Positions 16,983 to 25,927 are shown, counted from the first letter of the stretch. The stretch is DNA of 45,235 nucleotides from Mycobacterium sp. 1245805.9 (GCF_001672915.1 NZ_LZKR01000177.1:1-45235); one strand, 5' to 3'. Numbers and translations: made by a program. The notes: generated from the letters alone by a model not told the origin.

Positions 16983-17702
16983 GTGCACGCCAGCCCCGCC
17001 CCGGTTCGGCCCCGCGGCTTCACACCCCGGCGGCGCCGCGCCCTGGCCATCGCGATGCTGCTGCTGATCGTGCCCCTGGCCGGCGGGTGCCTACGGGTCC
17101 GGGCGTCGCTCACCATCTCGCCCGATGACCTGGTGTCCGGCGAGATCATCGCGGCGGCCAAACCGAAGACGCCGAAGGACACCGGCCCGCAGCTCGACAC
17201 CAACAACCTGCCGTTCGGCCAGAAAGTGGCCGTGTCGAACTACGACAGCGACGGCTACGTCGGCTCGCAGGCGGTGTTCTCCGATCTGACCTTCGCCGAG
17301 TTGCCGCAGCTGGCGAACATGAACCCCGACGCCCAGGGGGTGAACCTGTCACTGCGCCGGAACGGCAACCTGGTGATCCTCGAGGGCCGGGCGGACCTGA
17401 CGTCGGTGACCGACAACGACGCCGACGTAGAGCTGACGGTCGCCTTCCCCGGCGTCGTGACGTCCACCAACGGCGACCGCGTCGAGGCCGACGTGGTGTC
17501 GTGGAAGCTCAAACCGGGCGTGGTGACCACCATGAGCGCCAACGCCCGCTACACCGATCCGAACACCCGGAACTTCACCGGCGCCGGCGTGTGGCTGGGC
17601 ATCGCGTCCTTCGCGGCGGCCGGCGTGGTGGCGGTGCTGGCCTGGATGAGCCGCGACCGCTCACCACGGCTTACCGCGCCGCGCGACCACCCGCCCGGCT
17701 AG
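16983..17702 (+). CDS. lppM: Lipoprotein LppM
   Basis: A 239-residue exported lipoprotein. The N-terminal signal has Arg residues, a hydrophobic core (LAIAMLLLIVPLAGGC) and an acceptable lipobox ending in Cys. The soluble domain follows (LRVRASLTISPDDLVSGEI to about 195), with a second hydrophobic helix near the C-terminus (VWLGIASFAAAGVVAVLAW) and a basic tail. This signal plus C-terminal anchor layout matches M. tuberculosis LppM, which has been linked to phagosome manipulation and PIM-like lipid binding. GTG 16983 is the only suitable in-frame start upstream of the signal peptide. The stop nearly touches the convergent MTHFR-like gene. Confidence 0.88.
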   Translation: MHASPAPVRPRGFTPRRRRALAIAMLLLIVPLAGGCLRVRASLTISPDDLVSGEIIAAAKPKTPKDTGPQLDTNNLPFGQKVAVSNYDSDGYVGSQAVFSDLTFAELPQLANMNPDAQGVNLSLRRNGNLVILEGRADLTSVTDNDADVELTVAFPGVVTSTNGDRVEADVVSWKLKPGVVTTMSANARYTDPNTRNFTGAGVWLGIASFAAAGVVAVLAWMSRDRSPRLTAPRDHPPG

Positions 17703-17703
17703 C

Positions 17704-18588
17704 CTAGGGCGACCAGTAGTCGAGCATCTCCGCGAAGGTCTGGAATGCCGGCCCGGACACCCCGTAGGTCGCCTCGAAATGGATGCTCAGCGGAAAGCCG
17801 AGCTCGGCGACCCCGTCGATGACGCGCTTGTACAGGTCGACCATCAGCCGGCGCTTCTGCTCCGGTTCGCTGCCGGCCAACCGCCTCACGAACTCCTGCT
17901 CGCCGGCCACCGCGGCGTTGCCCGGGTCCTGAATCAGCCAGTTGATCAGGCCGACGCGGCTCTCCACCTTCGGCACGAACCCGAAGGACAGCAGCAGCTC
18001 GGGCCGGTGATCGGTGTTGTTGGCGAAGTCGGTCAGAAAGCCCACGATGGCGTCGGAATACAGCAGCTGGGTCATGCCGTACGTCGCGCCCTGGTTGCAC
18101 TTGAAGTTCAGCCGGCCCTGCTCGCCCTCGCGGGTAGGGATCACGATCACGCCGCGGTTGGTGACCAGGTCTCGATAGATCGACAGGGCGTCGGTCGGCG
18201 CGACGCCGGAGCCCTCGCCGTCGTTCATGGTTCGCGGGACGCCGACGAAGACGACGCCCTCCATGCCGGCGTCGCACAGGTCGGTGAGCCGCTGGCGCAG
18301 CGACACCTCGTCCATGAACGCGGTCACCTGGGTGCACAGGCCCTGGAACCCCGGCAATTCGGGCTTGATGATCGACCAGAAGTCCAGGACGTCGAGCTTC
18401 TGCTTCATGGCGACGGGCCGATCGTCGTCTTCGGCGATCATCCCGGGGATCATCACGTGCCGGATTTGGCCGTCGAGGCCGAATTCGCCCGAGTACCGCA
18501 CCACTTTTCGCGCGTCTTCGAGGGCCCGTTCCTTGCCATCTTCGACGTTGGGGGGCACCAACTCGAGCGCGATGGTGTTGAGGGTCAC
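17704..18588 (-). CDS. Methylenetetrahydrofolate reductase-like protein (Rv2172c family)
   Basis: The 294-residue protein has the TIM-barrel look of the MetF/MTHFR family: VTLNTIALELVPPN at the N-terminus (the family's substrate Glu region), GIRHVMIPGM-like VMIPGMIAEDDDRP, LCTQVTAF, FVGVPRT, and NFKCNQGATYGMTQLLYSD, equivalent to the GA-x-F-x-x-TQ flavin/folate motif. The M. tuberculosis orthologue Rv2172c has been reported to be the unusual MTHFR of mycobacteria, giving 5-methyl-THF for methionine synthesis. The GTG start at 18588 has AGGAG 6 bases upstream and matches the M. tuberculosis start; the longer frame to 18789 runs into the idsA2 promoter and gene. It is divergent from idsA2. Confidence 0.85.
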   Translation of the reverse strand: MTLNTIALELVPPNVEDGKERALEDARKVVRYSGEFGLDGQIRHVMIPGMIAEDDDRPVAMKQKLDVLDFWSIIKPELPGFQGLCTQVTAFMDEVSLRQRLTDLCDAGMEGVVFVGVPRTMNDGEGSGVAPTDALSIYRDLVTNRGVIVIPTREGEQGRLNFKCNQGATYGMTQLLYSDAIVGFLTDFANNTDHRPELLLSFGFVPKVESRVGLINWLIQDPGNAAVAGEQEFVRRLAGSEPEQKRRLMVDLYKRVIDGVAELGFPLSIHFEATYGVSGPAFQTFAEMLDYWSP

Positions 18589-18776
18589 GCGGCTCCTATC
18601 GATCAGATCCACCGGACGACTTGTCTTCCAGATCGCCAGCATAGGGGCGGAATAGTGAGGCAGTCGAAGCAACTGGGGCATCCGAAGCGACATACACTGT
18701 CGGCCCAGGGACCTGCCGAGCAGAAAGGGGCGCCGCGCTGAGCCTGAAAGCTTCAGACGCAGCGGCAACCGCCGAG

Positions 18777-19826
18777 TTGACCGGCGCAATCACCGAGCAA
18801 CTCCGGCGATATCTGCACGACCGACACGCCCAGACGGCTTATATCGGCGCCGACTACGACGTCCTGATCGGCGCCCTCGAGGACTTCGTGCTGGGCGGCG
18901 GCAAGCGGCTGCGGCCCGCGTTCGCCTACTGGGGCTGGCGGTCGGTGGCGACCGGCGAGCCCGAACCCGAAGTGTTGCTGCTGTTTTCCGCGCTCGAACT
19001 GCTGCACGCCTGCGCGCTGGTGCACGACGACGTGATCGACGACTCCTCCACCCGCCGCGGCAAGCCGACCGCGCACGTGCGCTTCGCCGCGCTGCACCGC
19101 GACCGGGGCTGGCGCGGCTCGCCCGAGCGGTTCGGGACGTCGGCCGCCATCCTGCTCGGCGACCTCGCGCTGGCGTGGGCCGACGACATCGTCTTCGGGG
19201 CCGCGCTCCCGCCCGATGCGCGCGGGCGCGTCCAGCCCGTGTGGGCCGACATCCGCACCGAGGTGCTCGGCGGGCAATACCTCGACATCGTCGCCGAGAA
19301 CAGCGGCGCCGAGTCGATCGCGTCGGCGATGAACGTCGACACCTTCAAGACCGCCTGCTACACGGTGGCGCGGCCGCTGCAGCTGGGCGTGGCCGCCGCC
19401 GCCGACCGGCCCGACGTGCAGGCCGCCTTCAAAGAGTTCGGGACCGACCTCGGCGTCGCGTTCCAGCTGCGCGACGACGTGCTGGGCGTGTTCGGCGACC
19501 CCGCCGTGACGGGCAAGCCGTCCGGCGACGACCTGAGGTCCGGCAAGCGAACGGTGCTGCTGGCCGAGGCGGTCGAGCTGGCCGACAAGTCGGACCCGTT
19601 GGCGGCCAACCGGTTACGCAGCTCGATCGGTGCCCAGCTGACTGATGCGCAGGTTGCCGAACTGCGCGACGTCATCGAATCGGTGGGCGCGTTGGCCGCG
19701 GCGGAGCACCGCATCGCCGCGTTGACCGAACGGGCGCTGGGCACGCTCGCGGCGGCCCCTATCAACGCGGCGGCCAAGGCGGGGCTGGCCGAGCTCGCCA
19801 GGATGGCCACGAATCGGTCCGCCTGA
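18777..19826 (+). CDS. idsA2: Geranylgeranyl/polyprenyl diphosphate synthase IdsA2
   Basis: An all-alpha trans-prenyl diphosphate synthase that chain-extends allylic diphosphates with IPP. The 349-residue protein has GGGKRLRP (IPP binding), the first Asp-rich motif in LVHDDVIDDSSTRRGKPT, ILLGDLALAWADD, and the second Asp-rich motif in FQLRDDVLGVFGDP followed by GKPSGDDLRSGKRT. Products are likely short (C15-C20) prenyl diphosphates; chain length cannot be fixed from sequence alone. The TTG at 18777 is taken as start, but the frame is open upstream with a plausible AAAGGGG site before CTG 18738, so about 13 extra N-terminal residues are possible. mptA follows 4 bases after the stop, suggesting an operon. 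Confidence 0.9.
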   Translation: MTGAITEQLRRYLHDRHAQTAYIGADYDVLIGALEDFVLGGGKRLRPAFAYWGWRSVATGEPEPEVLLLFSALELLHACALVHDDVIDDSSTRRGKPTAHVRFAALHRDRGWRGSPERFGTSAAILLGDLALAWADDIVFGAALPPDARGRVQPVWADIRTEVLGGQYLDIVAENSGAESIASAMNVDTFKTACYTVARPLQLGVAAAADRPDVQAAFKEFGTDLGVAFQLRDDVLGVFGDPAVTGKPSGDDLRSGKRTVLLAEAVELADKSDPLAANRLRSSIGAQLTDAQVAELRDVIESVGALAAAEHRIAALTERALGTLAAAPINAAAKAGLAELARMATNRSA

Positions 19827-19830
19827 GCCG

Positions 19831-21342
19831 ATGACTAGTCCCACTCAGGCTCCGGCCGCCAAACGCCCTGTAGCTCAGCACCTTTCGCGGCTCGTCGCGT
19901 TCGCCGCCACCCCCGAGGCCCGACCGGCGAAGCTGGGCTTCCTCGGCTCCGTGCTGATCACCCTGGGCGGGCTGGGCGCCGGCAGCACCAAACCGCACGA
20001 CCCGCTGCTGGAGGCGCTGCACCTGTCCTGGCTGCGCTTCGGCCACGGACTGGTGCTGTCCTCGATCGTGTTGTGGACGGGCGTGGGCCTCATGCTGATC
20101 GCGTGGGTGATGCTGGGCCGGCGCGCGCTGGGCGGGACCGCAACCGAGTTCACCATGCGGGCGACCACCGCCTTCTGGCTGGCGCCGTTGCTGTTGTCGG
20201 TGCCCGTCTTCAGCCGCGACACGTACTCCTACCTGGCGCAGGGCGCGCTGCTGCGCGACGGCTTCGACCCCTACGCCGTCGGCCCGGTCGCCAATCCAAA
20301 TCCCTTGCTGGACAACGTGAGTCCTATATGGACGATCACCACGGCGCCCTACGGGCCGGCGTTCATCCTGATCGCCAAGCTGGTCACGATGGTGGTGGGC
20401 AACCACGTGATCGCCGGGACGATGCTGCTGCGCCTGTGCATGCTGCCCGGATTGGCGCTGCTGATCTGGGCCGCCCCCCGGCTCGCCCACCATCTGGGCA
20501 CTAACGGCGCGCTGGCGCTGTGGATCTGCGTCCTCAACCCGCTCGTGCTCATCCACCTGATGGGCGGTGTGCACAACGAGATGCTGATGGTGGGCCTGAT
20601 GACCGCCGGCATCGCGCTCACCTTCCAGGGCCGCCACGTCCTGGGCGTCGTGCTGATCACCGCGGCGATCGCGGTCAAAGCCACCGCCGGAATCTCGTTG
20701 CCCTTCCTGGTGTGGGTGTGGATGCGCCACCTGCGCGACAAGCGGGGATACCGGGCGCTGCCGGCGTTCCTGGCGGCCACCGCGGCGTCCGTGGCGGTCT
20801 TCGCGGTCGTGTTCGCGATCCTGTCGGCGGCGGCCGGCGTCGGGCTGGGGTGGCTGACCGCGTTGGCCGGGTCGGTGAAGATCATCAACTGGCTGACCGT
20901 GCCGACCGCGGTCGCCAACCTGATCCACGCCCTGGGCAGCGGCTTCTTCGCGGTCGACTTCTACGCCACGCTCCGGATCACCCGGTTCATCGGCATCGCG
21001 ATCATCGCGGTGTCACTGCCGCTGTTGTGGTGGCGGTTCCGCCGCGACGACCGCGCCGCGCTGACCGGAATCGCGTGGTCGATGCTGATCGTGGTGCTGT
21101 TCGTGCCGGCCGCCCTGCCCTGGTACTACTCCTGGCCGCTGGCGGTGGCGGCGCCGCTGACGCAGTCCCGACGGGCCGTCGCGGCCATCGGCGGCCTGTC
21201 GACCTGGGTCATGGTGATCTTCAAACCCGACGGGTCGCACGGCATGTATTCGTGGCTGCACTTTTCGCTGGCCACCGCCTGCGCGCTGGCCGCCTGGTAC
21301 GCGCTGTACCGGGCTCCGGAGGCGGCGACTAGTACGCCATAG
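19831..21342 (+). CDS. mptA: Alpha-(1->6)-mannosyltransferase MptA
   Basis: MptA is a GT-C membrane mannosyltransferase that uses polyprenyl-phosphomannose to extend the distal alpha-1,6 mannan backbone of lipomannan and lipoarabinomannan. The 503-residue protein has about a dozen membrane helices. After the second or third helix lies the extracytoplasmic loop FSRDTYSYLAQGALLRDGFDPY, where the acidic residues of the modified GT-C motif are expected (SRDTYSYLAQG). The length is close to the 516 residues of M. tuberculosis Rv2174. It lies 4 bases after idsA2, which may supply prenyl precursor. Its end overlaps the convergent Rv2175c gene by 14 bases. Confidence 0.93.
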   Translation: MTSPTQAPAAKRPVAQHLSRLVAFAATPEARPAKLGFLGSVLITLGGLGAGSTKPHDPLLEALHLSWLRFGHGLVLSSIVLWTGVGLMLIAWVMLGRRALGGTATEFTMRATTAFWLAPLLLSVPVFSRDTYSYLAQGALLRDGFDPYAVGPVANPNPLLDNVSPIWTITTAPYGPAFILIAKLVTMVVGNHVIAGTMLLRLCMLPGLALLIWAAPRLAHHLGTNGALALWICVLNPLVLIHLMGGVHNEMLMVGLMTAGIALTFQGRHVLGVVLITAAIAVKATAGISLPFLVWVWMRHLRDKRGYRALPAFLAATAASVAVFAVVFAILSAAAGVGLGWLTALAGSVKIINWLTVPTAVANLIHALGSGFFAVDFYATLRITRFIGIAIIAVSLPLLWWRFRRDDRAALTGIAWSMLIVVLFVPAALPWYYSWPLAVAAPLTQSRRAVAAIGGLSTWVMVIFKPDGSHGMYSWLHFSLATACALAAWYALYRAPEAATSTP

Positions 21343-21733
21343 CCTGCGCGCGCCGCACCACTTCCCGCGCCTGGTGGCAATGCAGGGCGTCGACGGGCCG
21401 GGCGTTTCTGATGGCGTCGCGGCTGCCGTCGCGCGTGATCGTCAGCGACGGGTCGGGGGTGAACAGCCAGCGCACGATCTCCGTCTCGTGATAGCCACCG
21501 TCGTGCAGGATCGTCAGCAGCCCGGGCAGGCTCTTGACCACCTCACCGGATTTGGTGAAGAACACCTGCGGCACCACCACGCCGCCGCCGCGCTTGACCG
21601 CGACCAGGTGACCTTCCCGCAGCTGCTGGGCCACCTTGCTGACCGGCACGCCGAGCACCTGGGCTACCCCCGGCAGATCGTAGGTCGGCTCGTCGGGATC
21701 CAGGACGTCGTCGCCGGCCGGAATACTGCTCAC
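21329..21733 (-). CDS. DNA-binding protein, PknL substrate (Rv2175c family)
   Basis: A 134-residue protein with an N-terminal winged helix-turn-helix fold: TYDLPGVAQVLGVPVSKVAQQLREG, then a beta-hairpin wing VAVKRGGGVVVPQVFF. A C-terminal helical half with GLLTILHDGGYHETEIVRWLF and ARPVDALHCHQAREVV follows. The M. tuberculosis orthologue Rv2175c binds DNA and is phosphorylated by PknL on an N-terminal Thr, which stops DNA binding; a Thr in EPTYDL is visible here. GTG 21733 gives VSSIPAGDDVLDPDEPTYDL, in line with the family. It is divergent from pknL with 68 bp between starts, consistent with the kinase-substrate pairing. Confidence 0.9.
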   Translation of the reverse strand: MSSIPAGDDVLDPDEPTYDLPGVAQVLGVPVSKVAQQLREGHLVAVKRGGGVVVPQVFFTKSGEVVKSLPGLLTILHDGGYHETEIVRWLFTPDPSLTITRDGSRDAIRNARPVDALHCHQAREVVRRAQAMAY

Positions 21734-21801
21734 GGCGCCAGTGTAGGCCCTGCTTAGCGCCTTGGACCCAGGTTTTCGCGTCCCGCACCTACGATGGCCC
21801 G

Positions 21802-23001
21802 GTGAGCGAAGCCGGGATCCGCGACCCCTTGGAGGGCACGTTGCTGGACGGCCGCTACCGGGTGGAATCCAGGATCGCCAGCGGCGGCACCTCAACGGTG
21901 TACCGCGGCCTCGACGTCCGGCTCGACCGCCCCGTCGCGGTGAAGGTGATGGACTCCCGCTATGCCGGCGACGACCAGTTCCTGACCCGCTTCCAGCTCG
22001 AGGCGCGCACCGTCGCCCGCCTGAAAAATCCGGGGCTGGTCGCGGTCTATGACCAGGGCATGGACGCCCGGCATCCGTTTTTGGTGATGGAGCTCATCGA
22101 GGGCGGAACGCTGCGCGAGTTGCTGGCCGAGCGCGGCCCGATGCCGCCGCACGCCGTGGCCGCGGTGCTGCGGCCGGTGCTGGGCGGGCTGGCCGCCGCG
22201 CACCGGGCCGGCCTGGTCCATCGCGACGTCAAGCCGGAGAACGTCCTGATCTCCGACGACGGCGACGTCAAGATCGCCGATTTCGGGCTGGTCCGCGCCG
22301 TCGCCGCCGCCGGAATCACCTCCACCAGCGTCATTCTCGGCACCGCCGCCTACCTGTCGCCCGAGCAGGTGCGCGACGGCAACGCCGGCCCGCGCAGCGA
22401 TGTCTACTCCGCCGGGATCCTCACCTATGAAGTGCTGACCGGGCGCACGCCGTTCACTGGCGACTCGGCGTTGTCGATCGCCTACCGGCGCCTGGACACC
22501 GATGTGCCGGCGCCCAGCGCCGCGATCGCCGGCGTGCCAACGCAATTCGATGACTTGGTGGCGCGGGCGACCGCGCGTGATCCCGCCGACCGCTACGCCG
22601 ACGCGATCGAGATGGGCGCCGACCTCGCGGCGATCGCCGAAGAACTCGCGCTGCCGGAGTTCCGGGTGCCCGCGCCGCGCAACTCCGCCCAACACAGATC
22701 GGCGGCGCTGCACCACAGCCGGATGAGCCAGCGCCCGGCCGCCGCACCGCAACCGCGCCAGCCGGCCGCGCCGCCGGTCCGCAATCCCACCCGACAGCTC
22801 CCCCGCGAAGCCGACGGCCGCGAGAACGAATACCAGCCCGTCGCAGGCGAATTCGCGGGCATCGCGATGAGCGAGTTCGTCTGGGCCCGCCAGCACGCGC
22901 GGCGGATGGTGCTGGTGTGGGTGGCCGTCGTGATCGCGCTCACCGGGCTGGTAGCCACCGTGGCCTGGACGATCGGCAGCAACCTCAACGGACTGCTGTA
23001 G
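21802..23001 (+). CDS. pknL: Serine/threonine protein kinase PknL
   Basis: A Hanks-type receptor kinase of 399 residues, the same length as in M. tuberculosis. The kinase domain (about 19-285) has the glycine loop IASGGTSTVYRG, the catalytic Lys in VAVKVMD, the HRDVKPENVL catalytic loop, DFGLVRA, an activation loop with TSTSVILGTAAYLSPEQ, and DVYSAGILTYEVLTGR. A Pro/Arg-rich juxtamembrane region (about 290-345) and one membrane helix near the C-terminus (VLVWVAVVIALTGLVATVAW) follow. Only a few residues lie outside, so there is no sensor domain. The GTG at 21802 is the start. Its likely target is the divergent Rv2175c-type regulator. Confidence 0.96.
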   Translation: MSEAGIRDPLEGTLLDGRYRVESRIASGGTSTVYRGLDVRLDRPVAVKVMDSRYAGDDQFLTRFQLEARTVARLKNPGLVAVYDQGMDARHPFLVMELIEGGTLRELLAERGPMPPHAVAAVLRPVLGGLAAAHRAGLVHRDVKPENVLISDDGDVKIADFGLVRAVAAAGITSTSVILGTAAYLSPEQVRDGNAGPRSDVYSAGILTYEVLTGRTPFTGDSALSIAYRRLDTDVPAPSAAIAGVPTQFDDLVARATARDPADRYADAIEMGADLAAIAEELALPEFRVPAPRNSAQHRSAALHHSRMSQRPAAAPQPRQPAAPPVRNPTRQLPREADGRENEYQPVAGEFAGIAMSEFVWARQHARRMVLVWVAVVIALTGLVATVAWTIGSNLNGLL

Positions 23002-23013
23002 TTTCCTCCCCGG

Positions 23014-23073
23014 CCAGCGTGCGCAGTTGTACGCCTCCCACGGCGTGTCGGCGTACAAACACGCACGCTCGCG
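23014..23073. repeat. Dispersed hairpin repeat, copy B (between pknL and aroG)
   Basis: A 60-bp imperfect palindrome: AGCGTGCGCAGTTGTACGCC, a 14-bp loop, then GGCGTACAAACACGCACGCT. The arms match at 17 of 20 positions. It lies between the converging ends of pknL and aroG and is nearly identical to 10352-10414. Here it could act as a bidirectional transcription stop, though no U-tract is present. In M. tuberculosis the transposase-like gene Rv2177c sits at this junction. Confidence 0.65.
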
Positions 23074-23086
23074 AGAAAAGGTGAAC

Positions 23087-24475
23087 TCAGTCGCGCAGCA
23101 TCTCGGCGACGAGGAAGGCCAGCTCCAGCGACTGCTGGGTGTTCAGCCGCGGGTCGCAGGCGGTCTCGTAGCGCCCCGCCAGGTCGGTGTCCGAAATGTC
23201 TTGCGCCCCACCCAGACACTCGGTGACGTTCTCGCCGGTGATCTCGACGTGGATGCCGCCGGGATGGGTGCCCAGCGCGCGGTGCACCTCGAAGAACCCC
23301 TGCACCTCGTCGACGATGCGGTCGAAGTGACGGGTCTTGTAGCCGTTGGACGACTCGTGCGTGTTGCCGTGCATCGGGTCGCACTGCCAGATCACCTGGT
23401 GCCCGGTGGCCTGCACCTTCTCGACGATCGGCGGCAGCAGGTCGCGCACCTTGTTGTTGCCCAGCCGGCTCACCAGCGTCAGCCGCCCCGGCTTGTTGTG
23501 CGGGTCGAGGCGCTCGACGTATTCGACGGCCAGCTCGGGGGTCATCGTCGGGCCGATCTTCACGCCGATCGGGTTGGCGATCACCTCCGCGAACGCGATG
23601 TGCGCGCCGTCGAGCTGGCGGGTGCGCTCGCCGATCCACACGGTGTGCGCCGACAGGTCATACAACTGCGACTCGCCGCCCTCGACGTCGGACAGGCGCA
23701 GCATCGCCCGCTCGTAGTCGAGCACCAAAGCCTCATGGCTGGCGTAGATTTCGGCGGTCTGCAGGTTGCGGTCGGCCACCCCGCAGGCGCTCATGAACCG
23801 CAACCCGCGGTCGATCTCGGTGGCCAGCGCCTCGTACCGCGCGCCGGCCGGCGAGGTCCGGACGAATTCGCGGTTCCAGTCGTGCACCAGATGCAGCGAC
23901 GCCAGGCCCGACGACGTCAGCGCCCGCACCAGGTTCATCGCGGCACTGGCGTTGGCGTAGGCGCGCACCAGCCGCGACGGGTCGTGCTCGCGCGCGGCGG
24001 CGTCGGGCGCGAAGCCGTTGATCATGTCGCCGCGGTAGGACCTCAGGCCCAGCGCGTCGATGTCGGCCGACCGCGGCTTGGCGTACTGGCCCGCGATGCG
24101 GGCCACCTTGACCACCGGCATGCTGGCGCCGTAGGTCAGCACGACGGCCATCTGCAGCAGGGTGCGGATGTTGCCGCGGATGTGGGGCTCGGTGTTGTCG
24201 ACGAAGGTCTCCGCGCAGTCACCGCCCTGCAGCAGGAAGGCCTCGCCCCGAGCGACCTGCGCCAACTGCTCCTGCAGCCGCACGATCTCGGACGGCACCG
24301 TCACCGGCGGCACGCTCTCGAGGACCGTGCGCATCGCGGAGGCTTGGTCGGCGTCCCAGCTGGGCTGCTGGGCGGCCGGCTTGGCCAGCGCGGCGTCCAG
24401 CCGCGCCCGCAGCTCGGTCGAGAGCGGCGGCAGCGGCGGCAGCTGCTCGATCGGTATGTCGACGGTCCAGTTCAT
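23087..24475 (-). CDS. aroG: Type II 3-deoxy-7-phosphoheptulonate synthase AroG
   Basis: AroG condenses phosphoenolpyruvate with erythrose 4-phosphate, the first step of the shikimate pathway. The 462-residue protein is a type II (plant-like) DAHP synthase: QGGDCAETF, LGLRSYRGDMINGFAPD, EALVLDYERAM, SAHTVWIGERTRQLDGAHI, GVKIGPTM, RLGNNKVRDLLPP, and the metal-binding CDPMHGNTHES and ITGENVTECLGG. Length equals that of M. tuberculosis Rv2178c, whose synthase also activates the small chorismate mutase and is fed back by aromatic amino acids. The ATG at 24475 is the start. The exoribonuclease gene upstream ends 34 bp away, in the same direction. Confidence 0.97.
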   Translation of the reverse strand: MNWTVDIPIEQLPPLPPLSTELRARLDAALAKPAAQQPSWDADQASAMRTVLESVPPVTVPSEIVRLQEQLAQVARGEAFLLQGGDCAETFVDNTEPHIRGNIRTLLQMAVVLTYGASMPVVKVARIAGQYAKPRSADIDALGLRSYRGDMINGFAPDAAAREHDPSRLVRAYANASAAMNLVRALTSSGLASLHLVHDWNREFVRTSPAGARYEALATEIDRGLRFMSACGVADRNLQTAEIYASHEALVLDYERAMLRLSDVEGGESQLYDLSAHTVWIGERTRQLDGAHIAFAEVIANPIGVKIGPTMTPELAVEYVERLDPHNKPGRLTLVSRLGNNKVRDLLPPIVEKVQATGHQVIWQCDPMHGNTHESSNGYKTRHFDRIVDEVQGFFEVHRALGTHPGGIHVEITGENVTECLGGAQDISDTDLAGRYETACDPRLNTQQSLELAFLVAEMLRD

Positions 24476-24509
24476 CGGTCCATGGTAACCGGGTCCGACC
24501 AGTGCCTGA

Positions 24510-25022
24510 TCACGACTGATCAGGGCGAACGTCCCCCTCGCCCCGGCCGGAGGTGATCAGCCGGAATCGCCGGAGCTGATCGCGGGCATCGACCAGGGCG
24601 TCGTGGGCGTCCCGCGGCCGCGGCGGCATCCGGGGGGATCCCCGCTCCTCCCACAGCTGGCGCACTTCCCTGGTGAAACGGGGTATCGCCGGGGGCAGCG
24701 CCGGCATCGCGCCCCACAGCTGGCACAACGCCACATGGTCGTAGGCCCCGACCCAGGCCCACAGTTCGATCGGCTCGGCCCCGCCCACGCCGAAGAACTC
24801 CTCCAGGTCCTCACGGATCTGCTTGCGCGAGCGCCACAACTGCGACGACGGCGGCGGCAGCTTGGGCAGCACGTTGGCGCGCACCCAGCTGCCGGCGCGC
24901 TCGGGGTCGAATTCGGTGGACACGGCGTAGTACTCGCGGCCGTCCTCGGCGACCACCCCGATCGAGATCAGTTCGATGGTGCGGCCGTCCTCGATGAATT
25001 CGGTGTCGTAGAAGTACCGCAC
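24510..25022 (-). CDS. 3'-5' exoribonuclease, DEDDh family (Rv2179c type)
   Basis: A 170-residue RNase T/DnaQ-fold nuclease. Motif I is YFYDTEFIEDG (Asp-x-Glu), motif II lies in AWVGAYDHVALCQLW, and motif III is DAHDALVDARDQLRRF, with the His five residues before the last Asp, giving the DEDDh set. The M. tuberculosis orthologue Rv2179c has a solved structure and acts on single-stranded RNA overhangs as a dimer. Start is GTG 25022 (VRYFYDTEF), two residues before the first motif. The natural RNA targets are not known from sequence. It is followed by aroG. Confidence 0.9.
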   Translation of the reverse strand: MRYFYDTEFIEDGRTIELISIGVVAEDGREYYAVSTEFDPERAGSWVRANVLPKLPPPSSQLWRSRKQIREDLEEFFGVGGAEPIELWAWVGAYDHVALCQLWGAMPALPPAIPRFTREVRQLWEERGSPRMPPRPRDAHDALVDARDQLRRFRLITSGRGEGDVRPDQS

Positions 25023-25042
25023 CTGGAAAGCCTATGAGCTGC

Positions 25043-25927
25043 CTACCTGCTGATCAGGATGGGCCCCGTCGGCGGCGGTGCGGCGTGCACGTCATGGTCG
25101 AGGGTGGCGTCGACCAGGCGCTCGTCGGGCAGCCGCGGGGTTCCGGCGATCGCGCACTGCACCCACAGCTTGACCCGCACCACCGGGCGGCGCAGCCGCC
25201 GTTCCCGCTGCAGCGCGCGCCGCATCTTGTCCGGCTGGGTGGTGTAGCGCCACCGGGCCCACGGGGCGTGCGGACGCGACAACCGGATCGCGCCGATGAC
25301 CAGCAGCACGACGATGAACATGCCCAGCAAACCGGTCCACACCTTGCCCTTCAGCACCACCACCACGGCCAGCGGCAGCGTGAACACCAGCTCACCGGCC
25401 ACCCCGGCGCGCAGCACCACCGCATCGGCGCCGTGCCAGAACGGAAGGAAGAACATCAGCGGGTGCAGCCCCATCATCAACAGCCCGGCCACCGCCACCG
25501 CGGCGAACACCGCATCCACCGAGGTGCGGCCGTCCTCTTCCCAGTAGACGTCGGACAGGTGCAGGATCAACGCGTACTCATCGAGGACCAGCGCGGCGCC
25601 GACCCCGAAAAGTGTTGCCGCCAAAGTGAATTCGGGTTCCTGCCCGCTGACGGACAGGGTCACCAACGTCAAACCGGAGAGCATCACCAGGACCACCCCG
25701 AACGCCACGTGATGGATATGGACTTCCCCGATGTGGACGTTGCGCGGTTGCCACCATCGCACCGGACGACCGGTTAGGGCGCGATGGCGGATCACCCGCA
25801 CGCACGTCCGCGTGACGAAAAAAGTCAGGATGAAGGCGACCAGGCAGCACAGCAACGGCAGCCGGCCGCGGTCGATGATGTCGTGCGCGAACCAGTGGGC
25901 CACCCCGAACACGAACCAGTGCAGCAC
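25043..25927 (-). CDS. Conserved integral membrane protein (Rv2180c family)
   Basis: A 294-residue membrane protein of unknown function, matching the 295 residues of M. tuberculosis Rv2180c. There are about five to seven hydrophobic segments. A first helix (PLLCCLVAFILTFFVTRTCV) is followed by a motif-rich loop with NVHIGEVHIHHVAFGVVLV, containing several His residues, then FGVGAALVLDEYALILHLSDVYW with charged residues inside the membrane zone. A long basic cytoplasmic tail (RRALQRERRLRRPVVRVKL) ends the protein. The His/Asp/Glu pattern in the membrane region could bind metal or lipid; this is speculation. GTG 25927 is used because it gives the family length. It is divergent from the mannosyltransferase gene. 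Confidence 0.85.
   Translation of the reverse strand: MLHWFVFGVAHWFAHDIIDRGRLPLLCCLVAFILTFFVTRTCVRVIRHRALTGRPVRWWQPRNVHIGEVHIHHVAFGVVLVMLSGLTLVTLSVSGQEPEFTLAATLFGVGAALVLDEYALILHLSDVYWEEDGRTSVDAVFAAVAVAGLLMMGLHPLMFFLPFWHGADAVVLRAGVAGELVFTLPLAVVVVLKGKVWTGLLGMFIVVLLVIGAIRLSRPHAPWARWRYTTQPDKMRRALQRERRLRRPVVRVKLWVQCAIAGTPRLPDERLVDATLDHDVHAAPPPTGPILISR

Noticed and set aside
10352..23073. CRISPR array
   Set aside because: The repeats are two distant single palindromes, with no spacers of even size and no cas genes.
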